DNA of 64,000 bases, from assembly GCF_017744395.1 (NCBI RefSeq), contig NZ_JAGIBI010000002.1, positions 434,001 through 498,000 on the forward strand, given 5' to 3'. Made by a program: the position numbers and the translations under genes. The first letter of the stretch is position 1, and each line of letters opens with the position of its first letter. The notes below the pieces were generated by a model. It saw only the letters and a program-made list of their open reading frames with translations. It was not told where the DNA came from and did not search any database. The stretch comes from Herbaspirillum sp. GTDB taxonomy: Bacteria > Pseudomonadota > Gammaproteobacteria > Burkholderiales > Burkholderiaceae_D. Shown piece by piece: positions 8,152-15,402 of the stretch.

Positions 8152-8634
8152 ATGGCCGATTTCGAAGACAAGGTATGTACCCGCGCCCAGCTCAAGGAGC
8201 GCATTTCCCGATTGCCCAAGCCGGTGGTGCTGACCAACGGCGTATTCGACATCCTGCACCGAGGCCATGTGACCTATCTGGCGCAGGCGCGCGCGCAGGG
8301 TGCTTCGCTGGTGGTGGCGGCCAATACCGACGCCTCGGTCAAGCGCCTGGGCAAGGGCGACGACCGGCCGATCAATACCTGTGACGACCGCATGGCTGTG
8401 CTGGCCGCGTTGGAGTCGGTATCGCTGGTGGTGCCGTTCGACGAGGACACGGCACTGGAAGTGGTGCAGGAAGCGCAGCCGGAAATCTACGTCAAGGGCG
8501 GCGACTACGATATGCACGCCATCCCCGAAGGCCGTGCCGTGGCGGCATATGGCGGCCAGGTGCTGGCGATCGCCTTCGAACACGACCGTTCGACCACCAA
8601 GCTGCTGGCCAAGGTACGCAAGCTGGCGGGCTGA
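8152..8634 (+). CDS. rfaE2: D-glycero-beta-D-manno-heptose 1-phosphate adenylyltransferase
   Basis: This 160-aa nucleotidyltransferase matches the second half of E. coli HldE, here as a stand-alone protein (RfaE2), which is usual in betaproteobacteria. It makes ADP-heptose for the lipopolysaccharide inner core. The N-terminal LTNGVFDILHRGHVTYL carries the HxGH nucleotide-binding motif (HRGH), and the central NTDASVKRLGKGDDRPIN and C-terminal FEHDRSTTKLLAK are typical. The kinase partner RfaE1 is not in the window. It lies after a terminator and before a second one, so it is probably its own transcription unit. Confidence 0.93.
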   Translation: MADFEDKVCTRAQLKERISRLPKPVVLTNGVFDILHRGHVTYLAQARAQGASLVVAANTDASVKRLGKGDDRPINTCDDRMAVLAALESVSLVVPFDEDTALEVVQEAQPEIYVKGGDYDMHAIPEGRAVAAYGGQVLAIAFEHDRSTTKLLAKVRKLAG

Positions 8635-8648
8635 TATTGCGCATCAGG

Positions 8649-8695
8649 AACGACAAGGCCGGCAGGAGCTTGCGCTCGCTGCCGGCCTTGTCGTT
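8649..8695. terminator. Long perfect hairpin between convergent genes
   Basis: A perfect 17-bp inverted repeat (8649-8665 paired with 8679-8695) with a 13-nt loop lies between rfaE2 and the convergent copper chaperone gene. The T-run is short (GTTT), so termination may be moderate, but the position and stem strength favour a bidirectional terminator. Confidence 0.75.
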
Positions 8696-8716
8696 TCTGC
8701 CCGATGCCAGCGGGGA

Positions 8717-9223
8717 TCAGTGGTGCATGTGGCCCTTCATGTCATCCTTGCCCGATGCCGCCGCCGGGTCTTCCACGTGGAGCATGACATCCACTTTGCC
8801 GGCCTTTTCGAAGGTCAGGGTCAGCGGCACCTTGTCGCCCGCCTTGAGCGGCTGGGACAAGCCCATCAGCATGATGTGGTAGCCGTTGCCCGGTTGCATG
8901 GCGATCTTTTGGCCGGGCTGGATTGCCAGGCCGCCGTCGACTTCGCGCATTTTCATCAGGTTGCCTTCCATCGCCATCGTGTGGATTTCGGTCGTTTTGG
9001 CGACCGGCGACGACAGGGCGACCAGCTTGTCCGGCGTCGTTCCCTTGTTTTCCAGGCTCAGGTAGGCGCCGCCGGCCGGCTGGCCGGGAACGGTGGCGCG
9101 CGCGTAGGGATGGCCGATTTCGAGTTGGCCCAGCTTGTAGCCGTGCGCCTGCGACAGCGGTGCGACGGCGAACAGGGCGATGGCCGCGGCGATGCCGGCG
9201 GCGCGTTGGAAAAATTGCTTCAT
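8717..9223 (-). CDS. Periplasmic copper chaperone PCu(A)C
   Basis: This 168-aa protein has a signal peptide (MKQFFQRAAGIAAAIALFAVAPLSQA) followed by a PCu(A)C (DUF461) cupredoxin-like domain. Copper ligands of the H-M...H-x-M type are visible: HTMAMEGNLMKM and HIMLMGL. The C-terminus adds a short Met/His-rich tail (DDMKGHMHH) that may also bind Cu(I). The family delivers copper to the CuA or CuB site of cytochrome oxidase, often with SCO proteins, and both are encoded about 9-17 kb downstream. The start at 9223 was chosen over 9283 because it begins the signal peptide. The neighbouring DUF2946 gene is on the same strand, 91 nt upstream. Confidence 0.9.
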   Translation of the reverse strand: MKQFFQRAAGIAAAIALFAVAPLSQAHGYKLGQLEIGHPYARATVPGQPAGGAYLSLENKGTTPDKLVALSSPVAKTTEIHTMAMEGNLMKMREVDGGLAIQPGQKIAMQPGNGYHIMLMGLSQPLKAGDKVPLTLTFEKAGKVDVMLHVEDPAAASGKDDMKGHMHH

Positions 9224-9314
9224 ACGGTGATCCTTTGGGTGTGTTGGCGCCGGAGCGCGCGGGCGGATGCCGCGCCATTCCATCCGGCCGGTGTTTGTCG
9301 TGCTGCGGAGATGA

Positions 9315-9659
9315 TCAGGCCGCGGGCGGCGCCCGGGCGCGGGGCGAACCCGGCGCGAGACTGGGGGATGCGCTGGTCCGGGATGCCCGCGCTACCGGGT
9401 AGCTGATGCCGGGCGCGGCGGCTGCGGCCAAGCCGGCCGCCGGCAGCGGATAAGGCGGCTGGCTGCCGCAGCATAGCTGGCAATGGGCCGCCGCATGCGC
9501 CGGCGCGCCGCCGGAATTGCCGGCGCCGCCGGCCACGCTGCAGATTGCCATGGCGGGGGAATCTTGCGGCGCCCGCGCGAAGGCGGACGGCAACCAGGGC
9601 CCGGCCGCCATGGCCGCGGCCAGCCCCAGGCAAAGCAAGGCGCGCCGCCAGAACGGCAT
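9315..9659 (-). CDS. DUF2946-like small secreted/membrane protein
   Basis: This 114-aa protein has an N-terminal hydrophobic signal (MPFWRRALLCLGLAAAMAAGP) and a central His/Cys cluster (HAAAHCQLCCG), the pattern of DUF2946 proteins that are often found beside copper genes. That fits its neighbour, the PCu(A)C chaperone. The function is not established; metal binding by the HCxxCC cluster is an inference. An in-frame ATG at 9722 would add 21 residues, but an extended -10 promoter at 9731-9739 would place transcription start about 2 nt before that ATG, so I prefer the inner start at 9659. Confidence 0.6.
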   Translation of the reverse strand: MPFWRRALLCLGLAAAMAAGPWLPSAFARAPQDSPAMAICSVAGGAGNSGGAPAHAAAHCQLCCGSQPPYPLPAAGLAAAAAPGISYPVARASRTSASPSLAPGSPRARAPPAA

Positions 9660-9730
9660 GCCGGCACGCCTGTTGTAGCGGCGTGCGACAGGGCGATGCG
9701 AGGTTGGCGGGAGGCGGGACATGATGGCCG

Positions 9731-9739
9731 ATTATAGCA
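9731..9739 (-). promoter_or_regulatory. Perfect extended -10 promoter element
   Basis: On the minus strand the sequence reads TGC then TATAAT, a consensus extended -10. The -35 position (AGCGGC) is poor, as allowed for extended -10 promoters. It points at the DUF2946/PCu(A)C genes. Confidence 0.55.
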
Positions 9740-9902
9740 ACTGGCCGCCGCCAGCCGCTGCGGCGCGGATGAGCGGCCTGGATGCGAGCAATGATCGATG
9801 ATGCCGAGGCGAGGCGGTCCGTGTCGCTCTGCGGGCGGCGCTTTAACGCGAGATCCGCCGTCAGGCCGATGCGGCGGCCCGGCGGCAATGGCGCTGTGCA
9901 AA

Positions 9903-9931
9903 TTGATTGTTGAGATGCGCTAGGCTAGACT
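9903..9931 (+). promoter_or_regulatory. Candidate sigma-70 promoter of the ABC importer
   Basis: TTGATT (9903-9908) and TAGACT (9926-9931) are separated by exactly 17 nt. Each hexamer matches 4 of 6 consensus bases. The leader to the ATG at 9990 would be about 50 nt and contains the Shine-Dalgarno AAGGGAG. Confidence 0.5.
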
Positions 9932-9989
9932 TACCGTCTTTTCCAGTATTCCAGATAATTTCAACAAACAATTTCCCAAGGGAGACCTC

Positions 9990-10970
9990 ATGTCCTACAA
10001 CACCAAATTGACGCTGCGCGCCCTGGTCGGCGCATTGTCCCTGGCCGCGGTTTGCGCGGCGCCCGCCATGGCGGCCGACAAGGCCGTTTCGGTGACCGCC
10101 ATCGTCGAGCACCCGGCACTGGACGCGGTCCGCGACGGCGTCAAGGATGAGTTGAAGGATGAAGGCTTCGAAGCCGGCAAGAACCTGAAGTGGGAATACC
10201 AGAGCGCCCAGGGCAACACCGGCACCGCCGCCCAGATCGCCCGCAAGTTCGTCGGCGACAAGCCGGACGCCATCGTCGCCATCGCCACGCCGTCGGCCCA
10301 GGCGCTGGTGGCCGCCACCAAGACCATTCCCGTGATCTATTCCGGCGTGACCGATCCGGTCGCCGCGCAGCTGGTCAAGGACTGGAAGGCCTCTGGCACC
10401 AACGTCACCGGCGTGTCCGATGTGCTGGAACTGGACAAGCAGGTCGACCTGATCAAGCGCGTGGTGCCCAAGGCCAAGCGCGTGGGCATGGTCTACAACC
10501 CGGGCGAAGCCAACTCGGCCGTGGTGGTCAAGGCCCTGAAGGAACTGCTGGCCAAGTCCGGCATGACCCTGGTCGAAGCCGCGGCGCCGCGTTCGGTTGA
10601 CGTCGGTACCGCCGCCAAGAGCCTGATCGGCAAGGTCGACGTGATCTACACCAACACCGACAACAACGTGGTCTCGGCCTACGAATCGCTGGTCAAGGTC
10701 GGCAACGATGCCAAGATCCCGCTGGTGGCCTCCGACACCGACAGCGTCAAGCGCGGCGCCATCGCCGCCCTGGGCGTGAACTACTATGACCTGGGCCGCC
10801 AGACCGGCAAGGTGGTGGCGCGCATCCTGAAGGGCGAAAAGCCGGGCGACATCGCGTCGGCTACCAGCAGCAAGCTGGAATTGTTCGTCAATACCGCCGC
10901 CGCGCAAAAGCAGGGCGTGACCCTGGCGCCGGAACTGGTGAGCTCGGCCAAGACCGTCATCAAGCAATAA
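9990..10970 (+). CDS. ABC importer substrate-binding protein, TrpX-like (copy 1)
   Basis: This 326-aa periplasmic binding protein belongs to the ABC_sub_bind (TrpX-like) family. A signal peptide ends at AMAADK (about residue 29). The body shows the family pattern IVEHPALDAVRDGVKDEL, YQSAQGN, IVAIATPSAQALVAATKTIPVIYSGVTDP, and VGMVYNPGEANS. Relatives transport tryptophan, other aromatic compounds or thiamine-like molecules; the ligand cannot be told here. It is the first gene of an importer locus with a second binding protein, a permease and an ATPase. The Shine-Dalgarno AAGGGAG lies 6 nt before the ATG. A terminator follows directly. Confidence 0.88.
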   Translation: MSYNTKLTLRALVGALSLAAVCAAPAMAADKAVSVTAIVEHPALDAVRDGVKDELKDEGFEAGKNLKWEYQSAQGNTGTAAQIARKFVGDKPDAIVAIATPSAQALVAATKTIPVIYSGVTDPVAAQLVKDWKASGTNVTGVSDVLELDKQVDLIKRVVPKAKRVGMVYNPGEANSAVVVKALKELLAKSGMTLVEAAAPRSVDVGTAAKSLIGKVDVIYTNTDNNVVSAYESLVKVGNDAKIPLVASDTDSVKRGAIAALGVNYYDLGRQTGKVVARILKGEKPGDIASATSSKLELFVNTAAAQKQGVTLAPELVSSAKTVIKQ

Positions 10971-10997
10971 GTTAAAGTAGCGCCTGACGAAGCAGAC

Positions 10998-11027
10998 CGA
11001 TCCCGCTATTGAGCGGGATCGTTTTAT
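10998..11027 (+). terminator. Intrinsic terminator between the two binding protein genes
   Basis: A 10-bp perfect stem (CGATCCCGCT / AGCGGGATCG), an ATTG loop and TTTTAT follow copy 1. It should stop most transcripts before copy 2. Confidence 0.85.
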
Positions 11028-11140
11028 CCGGTGCCGCAAGCCGGCATCGGCGTGTCGTTATCGTCATCTATGACATATATGAATAAGGGGCCGGGCACAG
11101 GGTTGCCCAGGCGCCGACCACAATGAAAGAGGAGAGGACT

Positions 11141-12112
11141 GTGTTTGCATTGACCAAATCGTTGCGCGCCATCGTCGGCGCACTGGCCATCGGCGCCGTT
11201 TGCGCCTCCGCGCTGGCTGCGGAGAAGGTGGTTGCCGTGACTTCCTATGTCGAACACCCGGCGCTGGATGCCGTGCGCGACGGTACCAAGGATGAACTGA
11301 TCGCCGAAGGCTTCGAACCCGGCAAGAACCTGAAGTGGGATTTCCAGAGCGCGCAAGGCAATGCCGGCACCGCAGGCCAGATCGCCAAGAAGTTCGTGGG
11401 CGACAATCCCGATGTGATCGTGGCCATCGCCACCCCGTCGGCGCAGCCCATCGTGGCCGCCACCAAGACCATCCCCGTCGTCTACTCGGCCATCGCCGAC
11501 CCGATGGCGGCCCAGTTGGTCAAGGACTGGAAGCCGTCCGGCACCAACGTGACCGGCCTGTCGCATATGCTCGATCCGGTCAGGCAAGTCGAGGTCATCA
11601 AGCGCGTGGTGCCCAACGCCAAGCGCGTCGGGATCGTTTACAATCCGGGCGAAGCCAATTCCGTCTCGGCCCTGAACAACATCAAGGGCGAGCTGCAGAA
11701 GGCCGGCATCACTCTGGTCGAAGCCGCCGCGCCGCGCTCGGTTGACGTGGCCCCGGCCGCCAAGAGCCTGGTCGGCAAGATCGACGTGATGTACACCACC
11801 ACCGACAACAACGTGGTCTCGGTCTTCGAATCGCTGGCCAAGGTCTGCAACGATGCCAAGATCCCGCTGATCGCCTCCGACACCGGCAGCGTCAAGCGCG
11901 GCGCGGTGGCGGCGCTGGGCGTGAACTTCTACGACCTGGGGCGCCAGACCGGCAAGGTGGTGGTGCGTATCCTGAAGGGCGAGAAGCCGGGCGATATCGC
12001 TTCGTCGACCAGCAAGAACCTTGAGCTTTACGTCAATACCTCGGCAGCGCAAAAGCAGGGTGTGACCTTGTCGCCGGACTTCGTGAAGTCGGCGGCCAAA
12101 GTCCTGAACTGA
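11141..12112 (+). CDS. ABC importer substrate-binding protein, TrpX-like (copy 2, GTG start)
   Basis: This is a close paralog of the preceding gene (shared PSAQ..VAATKTIP, KRVG-VYNPGEANS, AAAPRSVDV, TDNNVVS, LGRQTGKV). The longest frame begins at ATG 11123, but GGAGAGG at 11131-11137 sits at the right distance from GTG 11141, which also begins a cleaner signal peptide (MFALTKSLRAIVGALAIGAVCASALA). The protein is then 323 aa. Differences from copy 1 cluster in part of the ligand region (for example GLSHMLDPVRQVEVI in place of GVSDVLELDKQVDLI, and a Cys in VCNDAK), so the two may bind related but different ligands. It lies upstream of the shared permease and ATPase. Confidence 0.87.
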   Translation: MFALTKSLRAIVGALAIGAVCASALAAEKVVAVTSYVEHPALDAVRDGTKDELIAEGFEPGKNLKWDFQSAQGNAGTAGQIAKKFVGDNPDVIVAIATPSAQPIVAATKTIPVVYSAIADPMAAQLVKDWKPSGTNVTGLSHMLDPVRQVEVIKRVVPNAKRVGIVYNPGEANSVSALNNIKGELQKAGITLVEAAAPRSVDVAPAAKSLVGKIDVMYTTTDNNVVSVFESLAKVCNDAKIPLIASDTGSVKRGAVAALGVNFYDLGRQTGKVVVRILKGEKPGDIASSTSKNLELYVNTSAAQKQGVTLSPDFVKSAAKVLN

Positions 12113-12129
12113 TCCGCTCTGCCTGGCAA

Positions 12130-12164
12130 CGCGAAGCGCCGCGCCATCCCTGCAGCGCTTCGCG
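12130..12164 (+). repeat. Stable hairpin after binding protein copy 2
   Basis: CGCGAAGCGC (12130-12139) pairs with GCGCTTCGCG (12155-12164) around a 15-nt loop. It has no T-run. It lies 18 nt after the stop codon and could protect the 3' end of the binding-protein mRNA. Confidence 0.6.
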
Positions 12165-12175
12165 GAACGCAGAAG

Positions 12176-12219
12176 ACATTCGGCATTTGCGTACCGCGCA
12201 ATGCCGAATGTGTTTTTTT
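12176..12219 (+). terminator. Intrinsic terminator/attenuator before the permease
   Basis: A 12-bp perfect stem (12176-12187 with 12200-12211) is followed by T7 at 12213-12219. It lies 15 nt before the permease ATG, inside an apparent operon. Partial readthrough would keep binding protein in excess over permease and ATPase. Confidence 0.85.
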
Positions 12220-12233
12220 AAGAAAGACCTTTT

Positions 12234-13127
12234 ATGTCGCTGTATACGCTGTTGGGCGCACTGGAAATCGGCCTGATTTTCAGCCTCGTGGCCCTCGGAG
12301 TGCTGATTTCCTTCCGCATTCTCACCTTCCCCGACCTGACCGTCGACGGCAGTTTTCCGCTGGGCGGCGCTGTCGCCGCCACCATGATCGCGGCAGGCTA
12401 TAACCCGTTCCTGGCGACCGGCGTCGCCATCCTGGCCGGCGCGCTGGCCGGCTTCACCACCGCCTGGCTGAACGTGCGGCTCAAGATCATGGACCTGCTG
12501 GCCAGTATCCTGATGATGATCGCGCTGTACTCGATCAACCTGCGCGTGATGGGCAAGCCCAACGTGCCGCTGATCTCCGAGCCGACCATCTTCACCATCC
12601 TGCAGCCCGACTGGATTCCCGACTATGTCGGCCGTCCGCTGATCCTGCTGGTGGTGGTGATCGTCGCCAAGCTGCTGCTGGACTGGTTCTTCTCCTCCGA
12701 AATCGGCCTGGCCATGCGCGCCACCGGCGCCAACGCCCGCATGGCGCGCGCCCAGGGCATCGCCACCGGCACCGCCACGCTGGCCGGCATGGCCCTGGCC
12801 AACGCCCTGGTGGCGCTGGCCGGCGCATTGTTCGCGCAGACCCAGGGCGGTTCCGACATTTCGATGGGCATCGGCACCATCGTGATCGGCCTGGCGGCCG
12901 TGATCATCGGCGAGAACATCCTGCCGGCGCGCCGTCTGGTATTGACCACGCTGGCGGTGATTTTGGGCGCCATCCTGTACCGCTTCTTCATCGCGCTGGC
13001 CCTGAACAGCGACTTCATCGGCCTGCAGGCGCAGGACCTGAACCTGGTGACCGCGGTGCTGGTGATGCTGGCGCTGGTGTTGCCGATGGGCAAGCGCAAG
13101 TTGAAACTGTTGAAGAAGGGAGCCTGA
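12234..13127 (+). CDS. ABC importer permease (BPD_transp_2 family, TrpY-like)
   Basis: This 297-aa inner-membrane protein is hydrophobic throughout, with about 8 predicted transmembrane segments. It matches the LivH/RbsC-type permease family in its TrpY-like branch: LEIGLIFSLVALGVLISFRILTFPDLTVDGSFPLGG at the N-terminus and GIGTIVIGLAAVIIGE late in the chain. It would form the channel for the importer whose binding proteins lie upstream and whose ATPase starts 2 nt after its stop codon. Translation probably needs transcripts that read through the terminator at 12176-12219 or start just before it. Confidence 0.9.
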   Translation: MSLYTLLGALEIGLIFSLVALGVLISFRILTFPDLTVDGSFPLGGAVAATMIAAGYNPFLATGVAILAGALAGFTTAWLNVRLKIMDLLASILMMIALYSINLRVMGKPNVPLISEPTIFTILQPDWIPDYVGRPLILLVVVIVAKLLLDWFFSSEIGLAMRATGANARMARAQGIATGTATLAGMALANALVALAGALFAQTQGGSDISMGIGTIVIGLAAVIIGENILPARRLVLTTLAVILGAILYRFFIALALNSDFIGLQAQDLNLVTAVLVMLALVLPMGKRKLKLLKKGA

Positions 13128-13128
13128 G

Positions 13129-13923
13129 ATGTTGAAAGCAAGCGATCTCAAGATCACCTTCAATCCCGGCACGCCGATCGAGAATCCGGCGCTGCGCGGC
13201 CTGTCGCTGGAAATCCCGACCGGCCAGTTCGTGGCCGTGATCGGCTCCAACGGCGCCGGCAAGTCGACCTTCCTGAACGCCATCTCGGGCGACCTGCTGA
13301 TGGATTCGGGCAAGATCGAAATCGACGGCACCGACGTTACCCGCAAGCAGGCGTGGGATCGCGCCGGCATGGTGGCGCGCGTGTTCCAGGACCCGATGGC
13401 GGGCACCTGCGAGGCGCTCACCATCGAGGAAAACATGGCGCTGGCGATGGCGCGCGGCCGCCGCCGCGGCTTCCACTTCGCCATCCGCGGCAAGATGCGC
13501 GAGCTGTTCCGCGAGAAGCTGGCGATCCTGAACCTGGGCCTGGAAAACCGCCTGGCCGACCGTATCGGTTTGCTGTCGGGCGGCCAGCGCCAGGCGGTCA
13601 GCCTGCTGATGGCGTCGCTGCAGCCTTCGCGCATCCTGCTGCTGGATGAGCACACCGCCGCGCTCGATCCCAAGACCGCCGCCTTCGTGCTGGAACTGAC
13701 CGCCAAGATCGTGGCCGAGAGCAAGCTGACCACGATGATGGTCACGCACAGCATGCGCCAGGCGCTGGACTACGGCGACCGCACCGTGATGCTGCACCAG
13801 GGCAAGGTGGTGCTGGACGTGTCGGGCAAGGAACGCGCCGGGCTGGATGTGCCGGACCTGCTCAAGATGTTCGAGCAGACGCGCGGCGAGAAACTGTCGG
13901 ACGATGCGCTGCTGCTCGGCTGA
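13129..13923 (+). CDS. ABC importer ATP-binding protein (TrpZ-like)
   Basis: This is a 264-aa ATPase that powers the importer. Motifs seen are Walker A GSNGAGKST (about residues 39-47), a signature variant LLSGGQRQAVSLLMA, and Walker B ILLLDEHTAALDP. The Walker B glutamate is followed by HTAALDP rather than the usual PTAGLDP, a known feature of this branch. The H-loop is VTHSMRQAL. It starts 2 nt after the permease stop codon, so translation is probably coupled, and a strong terminator follows. Confidence 0.92.
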   Translation: MLKASDLKITFNPGTPIENPALRGLSLEIPTGQFVAVIGSNGAGKSTFLNAISGDLLMDSGKIEIDGTDVTRKQAWDRAGMVARVFQDPMAGTCEALTIEENMALAMARGRRRGFHFAIRGKMRELFREKLAILNLGLENRLADRIGLLSGGQRQAVSLLMASLQPSRILLLDEHTAALDPKTAAFVLELTAKIVAESKLTTMMVTHSMRQALDYGDRTVMLHQGKVVLDVSGKERAGLDVPDLLKMFEQTRGEKLSDDALLLG

Positions 13924-13938
13924 GTATGGCGTGCTGAT

Positions 13939-13970
13939 AAAAAAACGGCTCCCGCGGGAGCCGTTTTTTA
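13939..13970. terminator. Bidirectional intrinsic terminator
   Basis: A perfect palindrome of ACGGCTCCC / GGGAGCCGT flanked by A5 and T5 (13941-13968). It serves the ABC operon and the converging trmL-comF genes. Confidence 0.92.
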
Positions 13971-13977
13971 TTGTGCC

Positions 13978-14460
13978 TCAGCTTCCGCCGGCATAGCCGT
14001 TCTGCCGCCAGGCCTCGTACACCACCACCGCCACGGTATTGGAGAGGTTGAGGCTGCGGTTGTCCGGCCGCATCGGCAGGCGGATGCGCTGCGCGGCGGG
14101 GAAGGACTCGCGCAGCGCCGGCGCCAGTCCGCGCGTTTCCGAACCGAACACGAACGTGTCGCCCGGGCGGAAGGCGAGGCCGGCGAAGGGCGTCGAGCCA
14201 TGGGTGGTCATGGCGAACATGCGCGCCGGGTCGAATTGCGGATCGGCGCGGCGGCGTTCCAGGAAGGTCTCCCAGTCCGGATGCACCTGCATGGTCGCGT
14301 AGTCGTGGTAGTCGAGCCCGGCGCGCCGCATCTTGGCGTCGTCCAGGGGGAAGCCGAGCGGTTCGACCAGATGCAGTTGCGCGCCGGTGTTGGCGCACAG
14401 GCGGATGATGTTGCCGGTATTGGGAGGGATCTCCGGCTCGACCAGTACGACGTGGAACAA
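13978..14460 (-). CDS. trmL: tRNA (cytidine/uridine-2'-O-)-methyltransferase TrmL
   Basis: This 160-aa SPOUT-class enzyme 2'-O-methylates the wobble base 34 of tRNA-Leu isoacceptors using S-adenosylmethionine. Family landmarks are MFHVVLVEPEIPPNTGNIIRL at the N-terminus, LDYHDYA, FGSETRGL (the trefoil-knot SAM loop) and IRLPMRPDNRSLNLSNTVAVVVYE near the C-terminus. Length and motifs match the minimal YibK/TrmL form. It lies downstream of comF on the same strand with 28 nt between them. Confidence 0.95.
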   Translation of the reverse strand: MFHVVLVEPEIPPNTGNIIRLCANTGAQLHLVEPLGFPLDDAKMRRAGLDYHDYATMQVHPDWETFLERRRADPQFDPARMFAMTTHGSTPFAGLAFRPGDTFVFGSETRGLAPALRESFPAAQRIRLPMRPDNRSLNLSNTVAVVVYEAWRQNGYAGGS

Positions 14461-14488
14461 ACAAATCTCCTGAAAATGCGGCGCCGGG

Positions 14489-15334
14489 TCAGCCCGGCAG
14501 GGTACGCGCGAAAACCAGGTTGGTCACGCGCTTGGCGCCGAAGCGCTTGAGGGTGATGGCCAGCTCGTTGAGGGTGTCGCCGGTGGTCATGACGTCGTCG
14601 ACGATGCCCACATGGCGGCCGCGCACATGGTCCATGGCGTCGTAAGGCACGGCGAAGGCCTTGCGGATGTTGCGGGCGCGCGCCGCCAGCGGCAGGCCGG
14701 ACTGCGCCTGGGTTTCCTTCACGCGCTCCAGCAGGTGCGGATGGAGCGGGAGATCGAGCAGCCTGGACAGCGGCTTGGCGATTTCCAGCGCCTGGTTGAA
14801 GCCGCGCTCCCGCAGGCGGAGGCGGCCCAGCGGGACGGCTGCCAGCATGGTCGGCAACGGTAGCGGGGCATCGCTGCCCGGCAGCGGGTCGCGCAGCGCG
14901 GCATTGCGGATCAGTTCGGCCAGCAGCGGCGCCAGCCGCAGGTCGCCGCCGAACTTCAGGGCCAGCACCAGTTGGTCGGATGGCGCGAAATAATCGGTGG
15001 CGACGATGGTGGCGTCGAACGCGGGCCGGTTCTTGAGGCAGGCGCCGCAGCGCGTCTCCTTTCCTGTCGCCGGAATCGGCAGCGCGCACTGGACGCAGCG
15101 GCGGTGCTGGCGCGTGAAGAAGCGCCGCCGGCAAGGCGCGCACAGCGTCTCGCGCCCGGCATCGCCGCACAGGGCGCAGGACGAGGGCAACAGGTGCGGC
15201 AGGTGCGACAGGCGGGCCAGCAAGCGTTGCATCCAGCCGGGCTGTTGCGGCCTGGACGGCAGCGCGCGCAGGTTGGCGGCGGCGGTCTTGGGCGCGGCGG
15301 GCGCATTGCTGGGTTGGCGGGGTTTGACGTCCAT
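14489..15334 (-). CDS. comF: ComF family phosphoribosyltransferase-like protein
   Basis: This 281-aa protein has the ComF layout. An N-terminal zinc ribbon contains CALCGDAGRETLCAPC and CVQCALPIP...CGAC. The C-terminal part is a phosphoribosyltransferase fold with the PRPP loop VGIVDDVMTTGDTL (about residues 241-254). ComF proteins help take up or process transforming DNA in competent bacteria and are widespread even where competence is unproven. About 45 residues precede the zinc ribbon (Pro/Ala-rich), so a later start is possible. It is divergent from the bioC-like gene, which is the usual arrangement in this bacterial group. Confidence 0.9.
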   Translation of the reverse strand: MDVKPRQPSNAPAAPKTAAANLRALPSRPQQPGWMQRLLARLSHLPHLLPSSCALCGDAGRETLCAPCRRRFFTRQHRRCVQCALPIPATGKETRCGACLKNRPAFDATIVATDYFAPSDQLVLALKFGGDLRLAPLLAELIRNAALRDPLPGSDAPLPLPTMLAAVPLGRLRLRERGFNQALEIAKPLSRLLDLPLHPHLLERVKETQAQSGLPLAARARNIRKAFAVPYDAMDHVRGRHVGIVDDVMTTGDTLNELAITLKRFGAKRVTNLVFARTLPG

Positions 15335-15402
15335 GGGGTGGCGCCCGGGGAAAATGGATTTCGACTAAACTACGGCCATTATCTCACCTGTTTCACGATT
15401 CG

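Noticed and set aside
7126..8583. 485-aa minus-strand frame over the ferritin-like and rfaE2 genes
   Set aside because: It crosses two convincing plus-strand genes and a terminator, and its His/Gln/Val-rich translation is typical of antisense frames in GC-rich DNA.
9990..12112. Frameshifted or split single gene
   Set aside because: The two binding protein genes each have their own start, signal peptide and full-length domain, with a terminator between them. They are a tandem duplication.
12176..12219. Riboswitch or T-box controlling the ABC permease
   Set aside because: The hairpin is a simple terminator-like stem. No aptamer-like conserved core or alternative pairing was found by eye.
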